64,000 nt of DNA, taken from contig JALGQZ010000009.1 in assembly GCA_023105745.1 (NCBI GenBank), forward strand, positions 32,327,409-32,391,408, in the 5' to 3' direction. Source of the DNA: Austropuccinia psidii (Eukaryota; Basidiomycota; Pucciniomycetes; Pucciniales; Sphaerophragmiaceae). Shown piece after piece: positions 27,701 through 38,000 of the stretch (position 1 is the first letter of the stretch; each line of letters opens with the position of its first letter). Made by a program: the position numbers and the translations under genes. Below the pieces are notes generated by a model. It worked only from the letters and a program-made list of their open reading frames with translations. It searched no databases and had not been told where the DNA came from.

Positions 27701-28284
27701 AATTCTTTTGTGAATTATCGATTATGACATGTCAGGATATAATTCTGTTAACCTGTCTTTTTTTATAAAAAACCATGGTAAATATTTGTCTTTTTCAGCA
27801 TTAGATTGAGCAGATGAAAAGGATTTTTCCACTTTGCATCTCCAAGAATCACTTGTCCAATGATCCATAATCTGTGTTTTCCACCAAATCCACATTTGGT
27901 GTCCATGTGCTTGTCTTAGCTTGATATACCATCTGTGAGCTGATTTGGTAAACAAGGTGTTAAATCTTGCTGTTACCAATTGGTAACTTGAAATTGCTGG
28001 GATGGCCCAGATAATTTCTCACAGTCAGGTAAGAGTTCATGCAGTTTTTCCACAGATCTGAAAGGATTTGATACTCTTTTTGCTGAAGTGCATTGTTGTA
28101 AGCCTCTGGTTGGCTTTGTAAATGTCCACTGAGGCTTCTTGTGGCAGTTTCAGCTCTGTTTGAAGGTAAAACGGTTTCATCAGATTCAGAATGGCATAAT
28201 TGGTCAGTTTGGGTTTCATTAACTTAGCCTTGTCTTTCTGTATCTGGTTGGCTTCTTCCATAATCATATCTGTAGCTTGCTCCT
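24723..28284 (-). pseudogene. Element G: decayed gag-pol from integrase zinc finger back to gag
   Basis: Going right to left on the minus strand: gag ORF1-frame sequence at 28284-28080; a junction near 27980-28036 where about 1.2 kb of gag is missing relative to A; capsid at 27979-27722; a zinc knuckle near 27460 with its second Cys changed to Phe; a protease core reading D-L-G-A near 27110; reverse transcriptase at 26555-26085 and 26015-25827, with a disrupted active-site box between; RNase H tail at 25388-25158; and the integrase HHCC region near 24770-25000. Stops and frameshifts throughout. CTCCT at 28280-28284 is the target site of the A complex. Confidence 0.88.
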
Positions 28285-30123
28285 TGTGAGCCTTAGAGGT
28301 AATTTCATATACCCAAAAGACCACAAATATAAAAAATAACATATTAATATAAATAAAATAAATTTATTTATATTATTAAAATAAAAATCAAAACATAAAT
28401 ATAAAATTATATTAAAAATAAAAAATTAATTACAATTTAAAAATAAAAAATACATTAAATTTTGTAAGTATAAAATTACTTTTATACTTGAAAAAATTAA
28501 GTAAAAATACAATTTTAACAAAATTGTGAAAAAATAAACAAATTTGGAAAAAAGTTATATAAAAATCATCATAACTTTTTATCCAATAAATAAACACATA
28601 AAATTTATTTCACCATTGGATTCCTCATAAAAAATCAGGTGGGGTCACCTCTGAGTGAAATTCTTGTAACTCAACTCTAAATAAGCTTAAATTAAGTTTT
28701 TAGTATTTTCAATACAAAAGTTGAAAATCCTCAAAAACTTAATTTAATTCAAACCACATGTGGTGTTAACCATCAATTTTTGTGTTAAAATTGAGGTGTT
28801 GTGTTTAGTTTAGAAGTTATGAGGAATTGAAGTATTTTCAATTGAATTCAATTGAAATGTCAAAATGTGCGTGTGTATTACATAAGTGAACTTTGATTTA
28901 CATATGAGGTATCAATTATTACTGTATTGTACTGTACAATTGAATTGAATCACATATATAAATTATAAGTATAATACATGATGAGGAATTAAAGGAAAAA
29001 TAAATTGGAAAGATTAAATTTGGGGGGGAAAAGGAACTCCAGCTCTAAGGGGGAGCTAGACCCCCAAATTCCTTGCTGACAGGCGTGGGATGTCAAAATT
29101 CACGCAAAAGTTCATCACTTTTGGCCTGGAATTGAGTTACAGGGTCTGTGAACTCAATTGATGATGAGGTTTTGATACCAACTGGGGTAGTTTTAGCTGT
29201 TGCCAAGAGGGTAAAACTACCCTTAAGATAAAACAATCATAGTAAAAACAGTTTTAACTGGTTTCTACGCCTCTGACACACATTCTGACGTGTTTTGAAG
29301 GCTCTAGGCCTGGTATTGCTATAGTAATGGCTGATTTAAGGGTCTAAAATGGCTAAAAATGGCTAAAAATGGCTAAAACCAGCCCTTTTTTGGTCTAAAC
29401 CAGGGTTCAATGATGCCATAATTGGCTTTTCTGTTGTCAGACTGTTTTTCACGACTGACAAGAGTAAATTTTACTTTTGGAGTAAGAGAATTGATGGCTA
29501 TAAAAGAATGTCTTCTTTGCCCCACTTTTCTCTTCATGTTAGAATCTTTTCCTTTTATTAATTAGTTTAAAACTGTTAAACCAATCAATAAAAGATTCCA
29601 ACCACCCTTTTTAAATCATTTTGAACCTTTTAACCACGTGAAAAAATCATTATAATCATTGTTTGTAACTCTTATAATCATTTTTACCCCTGAACCACCC
29701 CATAAGTGAATTAAAGCATCTTTCATCACTGTTAACTTTGTCACTTTGTTTCCAAATTCACTCTGGTCACTTTTGGGCGTGTTTTCTCTTTAATATTCTT
29801 TTTAAAGACTTTGCTCTTTAATTAATTGCTTGCAGTTCTTTGCTCAATTAATTCCAATTGAAATTGCTCTTGAAGAAATTTCTTTTGTAGCCTTAAAATA
29901 TCTCTTGTAGAGTATTTTTTGGATAAATTTTTATTGTTGGTAAAACAATAAATTTTTATAATATTATTGTTTTATACTAATAAAGTTATAAACAATAAAA
30001 TTGGCGTGTTTTCTCTTAAAAATAATAGTTCTTACTATTTTTAATTGAATTTTACCTTATACAAATTTTGAGGACAGGAAAAGTACTTGATTTTTTATCA
30101 AAGTTTCATATCCACACCTTACA
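28285..30123 (+). repeat. Outer left LTR of the A complex (1839 bp)
   Basis: TGTGAGCC...CCTTACA, with TG...CA ends typical of LTRs. It contains a TATA box at 29499, three copies of GGCTAAAAAT near 29350-29380, and two copies of GGCGTGTTTTCTCTT at 29776-29790 and 30003-30017. It differs from the outer right LTR at about 21 positions by eye, about 1 percent. Confidence 0.96.
29499..29506 (+). promoter_or_regulatory. TATA box, outer left A LTR
   Basis: TATAAAAG, conserved at the same place in all A, B and G LTRs. Likely core promoter for the genomic RNA. Inferred from sequence. Confidence 0.6.
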
Positions 30124-30125
30124 TT

Positions 30126-30143
30126 TGGGGGCCCAGCCGTGAT
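30126..30143 (+). other. Primer-binding site, A copy 1
   Basis: TGGGGGCCCAGCCGTGAT starts two bases after the LTR end. The complementary tRNA would end ATCACGGCTGGGCCCCCA, i.e. a C discriminator base before CCA. Which tRNA this is I cannot say from memory. Confidence 0.8.
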
Positions 30144-30269
30144 ATTTTACCTGTGACATATTTTTTTACTCTTTTTAAATCCTTTTTCTTATATTGAAAA
30201 ATTTAAAAACATATAAAAAATACTTATAATCCAAAAATCCCTAAAAAATAATTTTTTTTCATATTATAA

Positions 30270-30346
30270 GTGAGGCTTATATTTTTATTTCCTTTTTGAA
30301 ATAACCTTTTTTTTACTTAATTAATTGGCTTTTTCATTAATTTTAG
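30270..30346 (+). other. Candidate leader intron of A copy 1 (77 nt)
   Basis: Donor ATAA|GTGAGG and acceptor ATTTTAG|TG, with branch-site-like TTAATTAAT in a T-rich 3' half. Joining gives ...ATA-ATG-TCT-GAC, so the start codon would be made by the splice. The donor and acceptor positions are kept in element G (46304-46378, minus). Inferred; no transcript evidence. Confidence 0.55.
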
Positions 30347-31258
30347 TGTCTGACAACGTGGTAAGACAAGAAAACATTGAAACAGCCTCAACAGTAACCA
30401 GCATTATCCCTGCCAGTACTGTTAATTCTGATCATAATAGTACTGTTATTGTGACTCAAAATAACCAACCTGAACCAATATCTTCTGAATTAATTAACTT
30501 GGACATAAGTAATACCCTTCAGAAAGCTAAAAATTTGGCCAATAGTAAGTTTTTGATGTAAAAATACTATTTTAAGCCTTTTTTAACCATAATTATGCCT
30601 TCAACCAGGTCAGGAGCCAGCTACAACCCCTCAAGCAGCTCCCAAAAAGGTAATAGACGCGATTATGGCAGAGGCCAATCAGGTACAGAAGGAAAAGGGT
30701 CAGTTGATGACTTCCAAACAACTAAATTGGGTCATTCTGAAGCTGATAATACTATTTTACCTTCAAAAAGAGCTGACACCGCCACAACAAGCCTCTGTGG
30801 ACATATACAAAGCCAGCCACAGTGCATACAACAATGCACTTCAATTCAAGGAGTACCAGATCCTTGCAGACCTGTGGAAGAATTGCATGAATTCTTACCT
30901 GACAGTAAGAAAATTCTTGGGCCATCCCAACACTTGCAAATTGCTCAATGGATGGAATCCATTGATGGAGAAGAAAAAAATGATGCTTTTGACACTAGAA
31001 TGGAGGAAAAACAACCCTCCACCACCCAAACCAGTGCCAAAAACAGCCCCAGTGGCCAGCAGCAGCAATTCCAACGTGAAAAAGCAGCCACAAACTCCAA
31101 ACAAGGGCAAAGGGAAGGCACAAGCTCCAAAACCTTACAGCCAGGGCTACAGGATCCCAAAGATTCAGCAGGATGCCATGGAAAATGTATTTCAGATGGC
31201 CAGAACCATGATGGAATTACAAAAGAAGGAGGAAGCCAGATTAAAGTTCCAGAAATGA
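30347..31258 (+). CDS. ORF1, spliced overlapping gag-type protein, A copy 1 (about 282 aa)
   Basis: Function unknown; probably the N-terminal part of Gag or a separate Gag-like protein. Proposed exons are 30347-30544 and 30609-31258 plus one A from the upstream exon: 849 nt, an exact multiple of three, with AUG formed at the first splice junction. The intron 30545-30608 has a perfect GTAAGT donor. Exon 1 is Thr/Ser/Asn-rich. Exon 2 begins Pro/Ala/Gln-rich, has a DIYKA segment, then [17 protein letters not shown], a Pro/Lys linker, and a helix [20 protein letters not shown] that is conserved in elements C and E. It overlaps the long gag-pol frame (shifted by one base) along its whole exon 2. 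Its stop TGA (31256-31258) overlaps an ATG of the other frame. Splicing is inferred. Confidence 0.6.
30545..30608 (+). other. Candidate gag intron with tandem acceptors, A copy 1
   Basis: Donor AATA|GTAAGT. The first acceptor AG ends at 30608 and a second at 30613 (CCAG|GTCAG|GAG). The first puts exon 1 in frame with ORF1, the second in frame with gag-pol. If unspliced, exon 1 stops at TAA 30559-30561 and gag-pol would need the ATG at 30595, inside the intron. Confidence 0.6.
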
Positions 31259-34200
31259 TTTCTGATATATTTGATTCCATCCCAGAGTTGTATGATGCTA
31301 TAAAGGACGTGAAAAAACATCTTTCTGATAAAAATGAATCCATTTGTAACAACATTAAAACAAACAACTTGAGCCTGTGCCAAATCAATGAAACACTTAT
31401 GTGTTTTGAAAAGGTTTTACGAACAATTAAAACTTCCAATAATGATACTTCTTTTGGCATTAAGATAAATGAACAATCTGCAATTATTAAAGAATTAACA
31501 GAAAAATATTCTAAACTCAATATTGATGACATAATTGAGACAAGAATAAAACATGCCGTTAGTACTATCAAAGAGGACAATAAAAAGACTCTGGATTATG
31601 TTTCAAAAGCATTTGCTGAAGTAAAGACAAATACAATTGCCTTGAAAAAGGATTTTGATACCTCAAAAGAGGAAATATCAAAATTAACAATGAAATTGAA
31701 TGAAGTTATATCTGATAATACTAGACAAACAGAGTTATGGAATGAGCTTACATATAAAGAGGATGAACATAAAAAGAATGTCATAGACTCTATACAAAGC
31801 TTACAACATGAGTTAAAAAATTCTCAGAGGTGTAACAACAGTAAAATGAATGATATTGAACAACTGCTAAACACCTTACCAAGGATGTCTACACCTCTGA
31901 ACCAGAATGAGGGTGCAAGAATTCCCAATCCACAAGTATTGGATGGAGAAAATTCACAGTTGAAAGATGAATTTTCTACCTCTTTTCATAACTTGGAACC
32001 ATCAATGGGCCAAGCACTATTAAAAGAAGTTCCAAAACTTAAGGAATGGCCTCACTTCAGTGGTGAAGGAGAATATGACCATATGGAATTTATCAGAGGT
32101 ATTGACATGATCAAAGAAGATTTTGAATTACCAGACAGATTGGTGACAGCCAGGTTTAACACCTTGTTTACCAAATCAGCTCACAGATGGTATATCAAAT
32201 TAAGACAAGCACATGGACACCAGAGTTGGACTTGGTGGAAAACCCAAATTGTCAACAAATGGGCCAATGATGCATGCAGGTTTAAAGTTGAAACAGCCTT
32301 TGAATCCGCCAAATTTAATGCTGATAAAGACAAAGCCTTACCATGGTTTTGTCAACAAAAGGACAGGTTAACAGCATTATACCCTGACATGTCAGAATTT
32401 ATGATTCATAGAAAAATTCTAAGACAATGTGGAGGTGACTTAGAGCATGCTGTCAAGAGCAGGACTACTGAACAATCTTCAGCAGAAGACATTATCAATA
32501 TATTAGAGGAAGTAACCACAAGAACCAGAATTGGTTCCAGTAGGGTGAATCTCAAAACAAGGTTTAATACACCTTGGAAGGATTCTGTGGACAAAAACCC
32601 CAAAGAAAACTCTAGAAATATTAAAAATAAATCTGCAGATACAGTCAGAAAGTGCCATATTTGCCAAAGCACCACTCATTTAGCCAATACATGTCCAAAG
32701 AGAGGAAAAATCAATGAAATTGATGTGGAGAAAGAACCTGATGTTGAAAAAGATGACATAATTGAAGAAAATTCAGATGACAAGTCATCCATATTTTCTG
32801 AATCTTCAAAAGATATAGAAAATATCAATGCCACTTTTGACATCATGGAATCTTATTCCCACTTGCCACAATTAAGCAATGGTCAACTTGATTTATCAAA
32901 AATCCAAGATGCACAACTCATGAAAACCAAACCAAACAGAGGAAAAGGTTATACAGCTGGTAACTCCTGTATAACAGAAGTGGTGATTGACAACAAACCC
33001 ACTAAACTTTTGCTTGACCCAGGAGCCTTCTGCTCTTGTGTTGGAAAATCTTTTCTTAAGACTTGTGTACCAAATTTTGAAGAACAATTGTTACCAATTG
33101 ATTGTATAAAATTCAACAGTGCAAGTAACCCAATAAAAGCTTTAGGAATCTTTGAGACCAATGTCATATTCCCACACATAAATGGGAATTTAAGGATCAC
33201 AGTTGAATTTGTTGTTATGGAAAATTGCTCTAGTACCCATTTTATATTGGGAAATGACTATTTAATCATGTATGGGATAGATTTACATAATAACAAAGAC
33301 AGATACTTTACAATTGGGGACAATAAGCGCCAGAAATTTGCCTCTTTACCATTTAAAAGACAAATTACAGTAAACAAAGTATCACCAGTCAGCTTAGAGT
33401 TAGAGAAATTCAAGTCTGAACAGTTAAATGAGGCTGAAATAAGCCTTCATCTAACTGATAAACAAGAAAATGAACTTTCTTCCCTTTTGTATGACCACAG
33501 AAGAGCATTTGCTACAGACAAAGAACCTCTGGGAGCAATTATTGGTCATGAAGTTGAAATCATTCTTAACATTGAGAGACCTTATCCACCACTCTTAAGA
33601 AGACCTGCTTATCCAGCAAGTCCAAAATCAAGAGAAGCTCTAGAAAGCCATATTAAAGAACTTTTAGACCTTGGTGTAATAAGAAAAGTAGGCCAAAATG
33701 AAGAAGTAGAAATAACTACACCAGTAATAGTGGCTTGGCATAATGGAAAATCTAGAATGGTTGGGGACTTTAGAGCTCTGAACACTTATACTGTTCCAGA
33801 CAGATACCCAATTCCAAAGATCCAGATTGCCCTCACTCAAATATCTCAAGCAGTATATATAAGCACTATGGATGCTCTTAAGGGATTTCATCAGAATGTG
33901 GTAACACCAAGAGCAAGAAAGTATTTGAGAATCATTGTTCATTGTGGAGTTTATGAATATTTAAGAATGCCTTTTTGTATCAAAAATGCACCTTCACACT
34001 TCCAAAGAATGATGAATGAAATCTTCCCTGAAGAACTTTCAGAAGGATGGTTAATCATTTACATTGATGACATTATAGTCTGCTCCAAAACTTGGGAAGA
34101 ACATATGTACAGATTGTCCAGGGTTTTGACAAAAATTCAATCTGTCAATATGAAAATTTCTTTAAAGAAATGCCATTTTGGATTTAGAGAGCTTAAAGCA

Positions 34201-36519
34201 CTAGGGCATGTAGTATCTGGTTTATCTCTTGGAATTGACAAAAACAAAGTTGCAGCAGTACTGCTTAAACCCATTCCTCAAAACAAAAAAGAAATTCAAT
34301 CATTTTTGGGTTTTGCAGGGTATTACAGGCAACACATTAAAGATTTTGCATCCATAGCAAGACCTCTTTATAAGCTATGTGACAAAGACACAGTCTTTGA
34401 AATGACAGTTGACAGAGTAAAAGCCTTTGAATCCTTGAGACAAGCCTTGACCACTGCTCCACTCTTACTGATGCCAGACTTTAAGCTGCCCTTTAAGCTT
34501 TATATTGATGCATCAGGAGATGGGCTAGGTGCTGCACTTCACCAAGTTCAGATCATAAATGATAAACCTGTAGAAGGACCCATATGTTTCATATCTAGGC
34601 AAATCAAACCAACTGAAGCCAGATATGGAGCAAGTCAGATGGAGTGTTTATGCCTTGTTTGGGCTCTAGAAAAGCTAAATTACTTTCTAGAAGGATGTGT
34701 CTTTGAAGTAATAACAGATTGTACCGCTGTTAAATCACTTCTGAACATGAAAACACCCAACAGACATATGCTTAGATGGCAAATAGCCATACAAGAATAT
34801 AGGGGCAATATGACTATTTTTCACAAAGATGGCAATATTCATAAAAATGCAGATGGACTAAGCAGATGGCCATTACCAAATGATATTGATAATCCTGCTT
34901 ATGTACCAGAAGAAGCCTCCCCACAAATTCCAATAGAAGGGATAAGTGTTACAGACTTAAACACCACCTTCTTTGAAGAAGTCAGAAACAGTTACACTCA
35001 AGATAAGAATTGTAGCATCTTATGCCAATTACTTAACAAGGACTGTAAGGACAACTCTCTTACACATGCCTTGGATGAAGTATGGAAAAAATCTTATGAT
35101 GAAGGAAGATTTCACCTACTAGATGGTATAATCTACCACAGAACAAAACACACATGTGTTATGACAGTTGTGGACAGGTCACTAATCAATCTTGTACTGA
35201 AGGAATGCCATGATAGTCCCTTTTCATGACATCTTTCTGAAGACAGAACAAGAGAGAAAGTGAAGACCTGCATATGGTGGCCAATGTGGCAAAAGGATGT
35301 TGCAGAGTATTGCAAAACCTGTGACAGATGCCAAAAGGCAAATAAATCCACTGGCAAGAGACTTGGAAATATGATGAAAATTCAAGAACCAAGCAGACCT
35401 TGGGAAATTATCCATATGGATTGGGTAACTGGCCTACCACCAGGAGGTGACAGAAGCTATAATGCTTGCCTAGTAATTGTGGACAGATTCAGTAAAACTC
35501 CAATCTTTTTACCATGTCACAAAGATGATACAGCCATGGATACAGCTCTTCTGATATGGAATAGAGTAGTGTCATGGACTGGGATATTTACAAATATCAT
35601 CAGTGATAGAGATCCCAAATTCACTTCAGCACTATGGACAAATCTTCACCAATTATTTGGCACTAAACTGTCTTTCTCTACAGCCTACCACCCACAAACT
35701 GATGGCTTGGCTGAAAGAATGATCCAAACCTTAGAGGACATGGTGAGAAGATTTTGTGCATATGGCCTTGAATTCAAAGATTGTGATGGATTTACCCATG
35801 ATTGGTGTACTCTATTGCCAGCACTGGAATTGGCATATAAAACATCAATCCATGCCAGTACCAATCAGACTCCTGCTATTCTAGAAAAAGGATGGAACCC
35901 CAAGTTACCCCAAGATTCCTTGAGGAAAGACTTAATTGAAATACATCCCACAGCTGCTAGCTTCAAAGGAATGCTAGACAAAGCTAGAAGGCATGCAGTG
36001 AGATGCATGGAGGACTCTTTTGCATATGCTAAAGACAAATGGGATAAATCACATGCAACTCCAGATTTCAAAGTGGGGGACCTAGTTCTTGTATCCACCA
36101 CTAACTTCAATAACATCAAAGGATGTAAAAAGTTGAAAGACTCCTTTGCAGGACCTTTTGTGATTAAAGCCCTCCATGGAGAAAATGCTGTTGAAGTAGA
36201 GTTATCTGAAGAGCTTAGCAATAAGCATCCTACATTTCCAGTGAGCTTGATAAAACCATATAAATCTAGTGATGCTGAGAAATTTCCCTTGAGGAATAAG
36301 GTTCCCCAAGTTATACCTCCTATTGAGACATCTGGTACTAAGAAAATAACCAAAGTTCTTAAAGAAAGGAAATTAAGAACCAAGAAAGTAAGGGAATACC
36401 TTGTTAGGTACAGTGACCCAACTTGTGAAGATGAATGGTTAGAAGAAAAAGATATACCAGAAGCTACCAAACTCCTGAGGAGATTCAGACACACTAGAAA
36501 CACCAATATTACAAAGTAA
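30595..36519 (+). pseudogene. Gag-pol polyprotein of A copy 1, broken by one stop codon
   Basis: A Ty3/gypsy chromovirus polyprotein. From the ATG at 30595 the frame is open for 1544 codons to TGA 35227-35229, then continues in the same frame to 36519. Seen in order: coiled, Lys/Glu-rich region (about residues 220-450); capsid-type domain from about 490; zinc knuckle C-x2-C-x4-H-x4-C near 686; protease core reading D-P-G-A near 808, where D-S/T-G-A is usual; reverse transcriptase with YIDD at 1156; RNase H acidic residues near 1305, 1350, 1375 and 1420; stop inside the integrase zinc finger. After the stop come the CxxC of that finger, the integrase core D...D-35-E (35419, 35605, 35713), a GPF motif and a chromodomain. 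The Cys in [10 protein letters not shown], where element C has Gly, is another likely lesion. Residues before about 220 may not be the true coding frame (see ORF1). Confidence 0.92.
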
Positions 36520-36530
36520 TATTCTTTTTT

Positions 36531-36542
36531 AGGGGGAGGGAA
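36531..36542 (+). other. Polypurine tract, A copy 1
   Basis: AGGGGGAGGGAA directly before the middle LTR, preceded by a T run. It is the expected primer site for plus-strand DNA synthesis. Confidence 0.85.
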
Positions 36543-37776
36543 TGTGAGCCTTAGAGGTAATTTCATATACCCAAAAGACCACAAATATAAAAAATAACAT
36601 ATTAATATAAATAAAATAAATTTATTTATATTATTAAAATAAAAATCAAAATATAAATATAAAATTATATTAAAAATAAAAAATTAATTACAATTTAAAA
36701 ATAAAAAATACATTAAATTTTGTAAGTATAAAATTACTTTTATACTTGAAAAAATTAAGTAAAAATAAAATTTTAACAAAATTGTGAAAAAATAAATAAA
36801 TTTGGAAAAAAAAATGATGAGGTTTTGATACCAACTGGGGTAGTTTTAGCTGTTGCCAAGAGGGTAAAACTACCCTTAAGATAAAACAATCATAGTAAAA
36901 ACAGTTTTAACTGGTTTCTACGCCTCTGACACACATTCTGACGTGTCTTGAAGGCTCTAGGCCTGGTATTGCTATAGTAATGGCTGATTTAAGGGTCTAA
37001 AATGGCTAAAAATGGCTAAAAATGGCTAAAACCAGCCCTTTTTTGGTCTAAACCAGGGTTCAATGATGCCATAATTGGCTTTTCTGTTGTCAGACTGTTT
37101 TTCACGACTGACAAGAGTAAATTTTACTTTTGGAGTAAGAGAATTGATGGCTATAAAAGAATGTCTTCTTTGCCCCACTTTTCTCTTCATGTTAGAATCT
37201 TTTCCTTTTATTAATTAGTTTAAAACTGTTAAACCAATCAATAAAAGATTCCAACCACCCTTTTTAAATCATTTTGAACCTTTTAACCACGTGAAAAAAT
37301 CATTATAATCATTGTTTGTAACTCTTATAATCATTTTTACCCCTGAACCACCCCATAAGTGAATTAAAGCATCTTTCATCACTGTTAACTTTGTCACTTT
37401 GTTTCCAAATTCACTCTGGTCACTTTTGGGCGTGTTTTCTCTTTAATATTCTTTTTAAAGACTTTGCTCTTTAATTAATTGCTTGCAGTTCTTTGCTCAA
37501 TTAATTCCAATTGAAATTGCTCTTGAAGAAATTTCTTTTGTAGCCTTAAAATATCTCTTGTAGAGTATTTTTTGGATAAATTTTTATTGTTGGTAAAACA
37601 ATAAATTTTTATAATATTATTGTTTTATACTAATAAAGTTATAAACAATAAAATTGGCGTGTTTTCTCTTAAAAATAATAGTTCTTACTATTTTTAATTG
37701 AATTTTACCTTATACAAATTTTGAGGACAGGAAAAGTACTTGATTTTTTATCAAAGTTTCATATCCACACCTTACA
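36543..37776 (+). repeat. Middle LTR of the A complex, chimaeric and 605 bp short (1234 bp)
   Basis: Left of about 36813 it carries the outer right LTR's bases at three diagnostic sites (36652, 36768, 36797). Right of the gap it carries the outer left LTR's bases at every diagnostic site I checked (37100 onward). The missing piece corresponds to about 28554-29159. The junction is a run of nine A followed by TGATGAGG. TATA box at 37152-37159. Confidence 0.95.
37152..37159 (+). promoter_or_regulatory. TATA box, middle A LTR
   Basis: TATAAAAG, retained despite the upstream 605-bp loss, so this LTR may still promote transcription of copy 2. Confidence 0.55.
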
Positions 37777-37778
37777 TT

Positions 37779-37796
37779 TGGGGGCCCAGCCGTGAT
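37779..37796 (+). other. Primer-binding site, A copy 2
   Basis: TGGGGGCCCAGCCGTGAT, identical to copy 1. Confidence 0.8.
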
Positions 37797-37923
37797 ATTT
37801 TACCTGTGACATATTTTTTTACTCTTTTTAAATCTTTTTTCTTATATTGAAAAATTTAAAAACATATAAAAAATACTTATAATCCAAAAAATCCTTAAAA
37901 AATAATTTTTTTTCATATTATAA

Positions 37924-38000
37924 GTGAGGCTTATATTTTTATTTCATTTTTGAAATAACCTTTTTTTTACTTAATTAATTGGCTTTTTCATTAATTTTAG
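37924..38000 (+). other. Candidate leader intron, A copy 2
   Basis: Same ATAA|GTGAGG donor and TTTTAG|TG acceptor as copy 1, with one C-to-A difference inside. Splicing would again create the ORF1 ATG. Confidence 0.55.

Noticed and set aside
30945..31580. 211-codon minus-strand reading frame, and its twin at 38599-39234
   Set aside because: Antisense shadow of the overlapping ORF1/gag-pol region; no motif, and not conserved in C or E.
35865..36584. 239-codon minus-strand frame (twin at 43519-44238)
   Set aside because: Antisense of the integrase tail and chromodomain; similar shadows appear over decayed copies at 195-611 and 19786-20022.
36543..37776. Two independent A insertions sharing an LTR
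   Set aside because: Only one target duplication exists, at the outer ends, and the middle LTR is a chimaera of the outer two.
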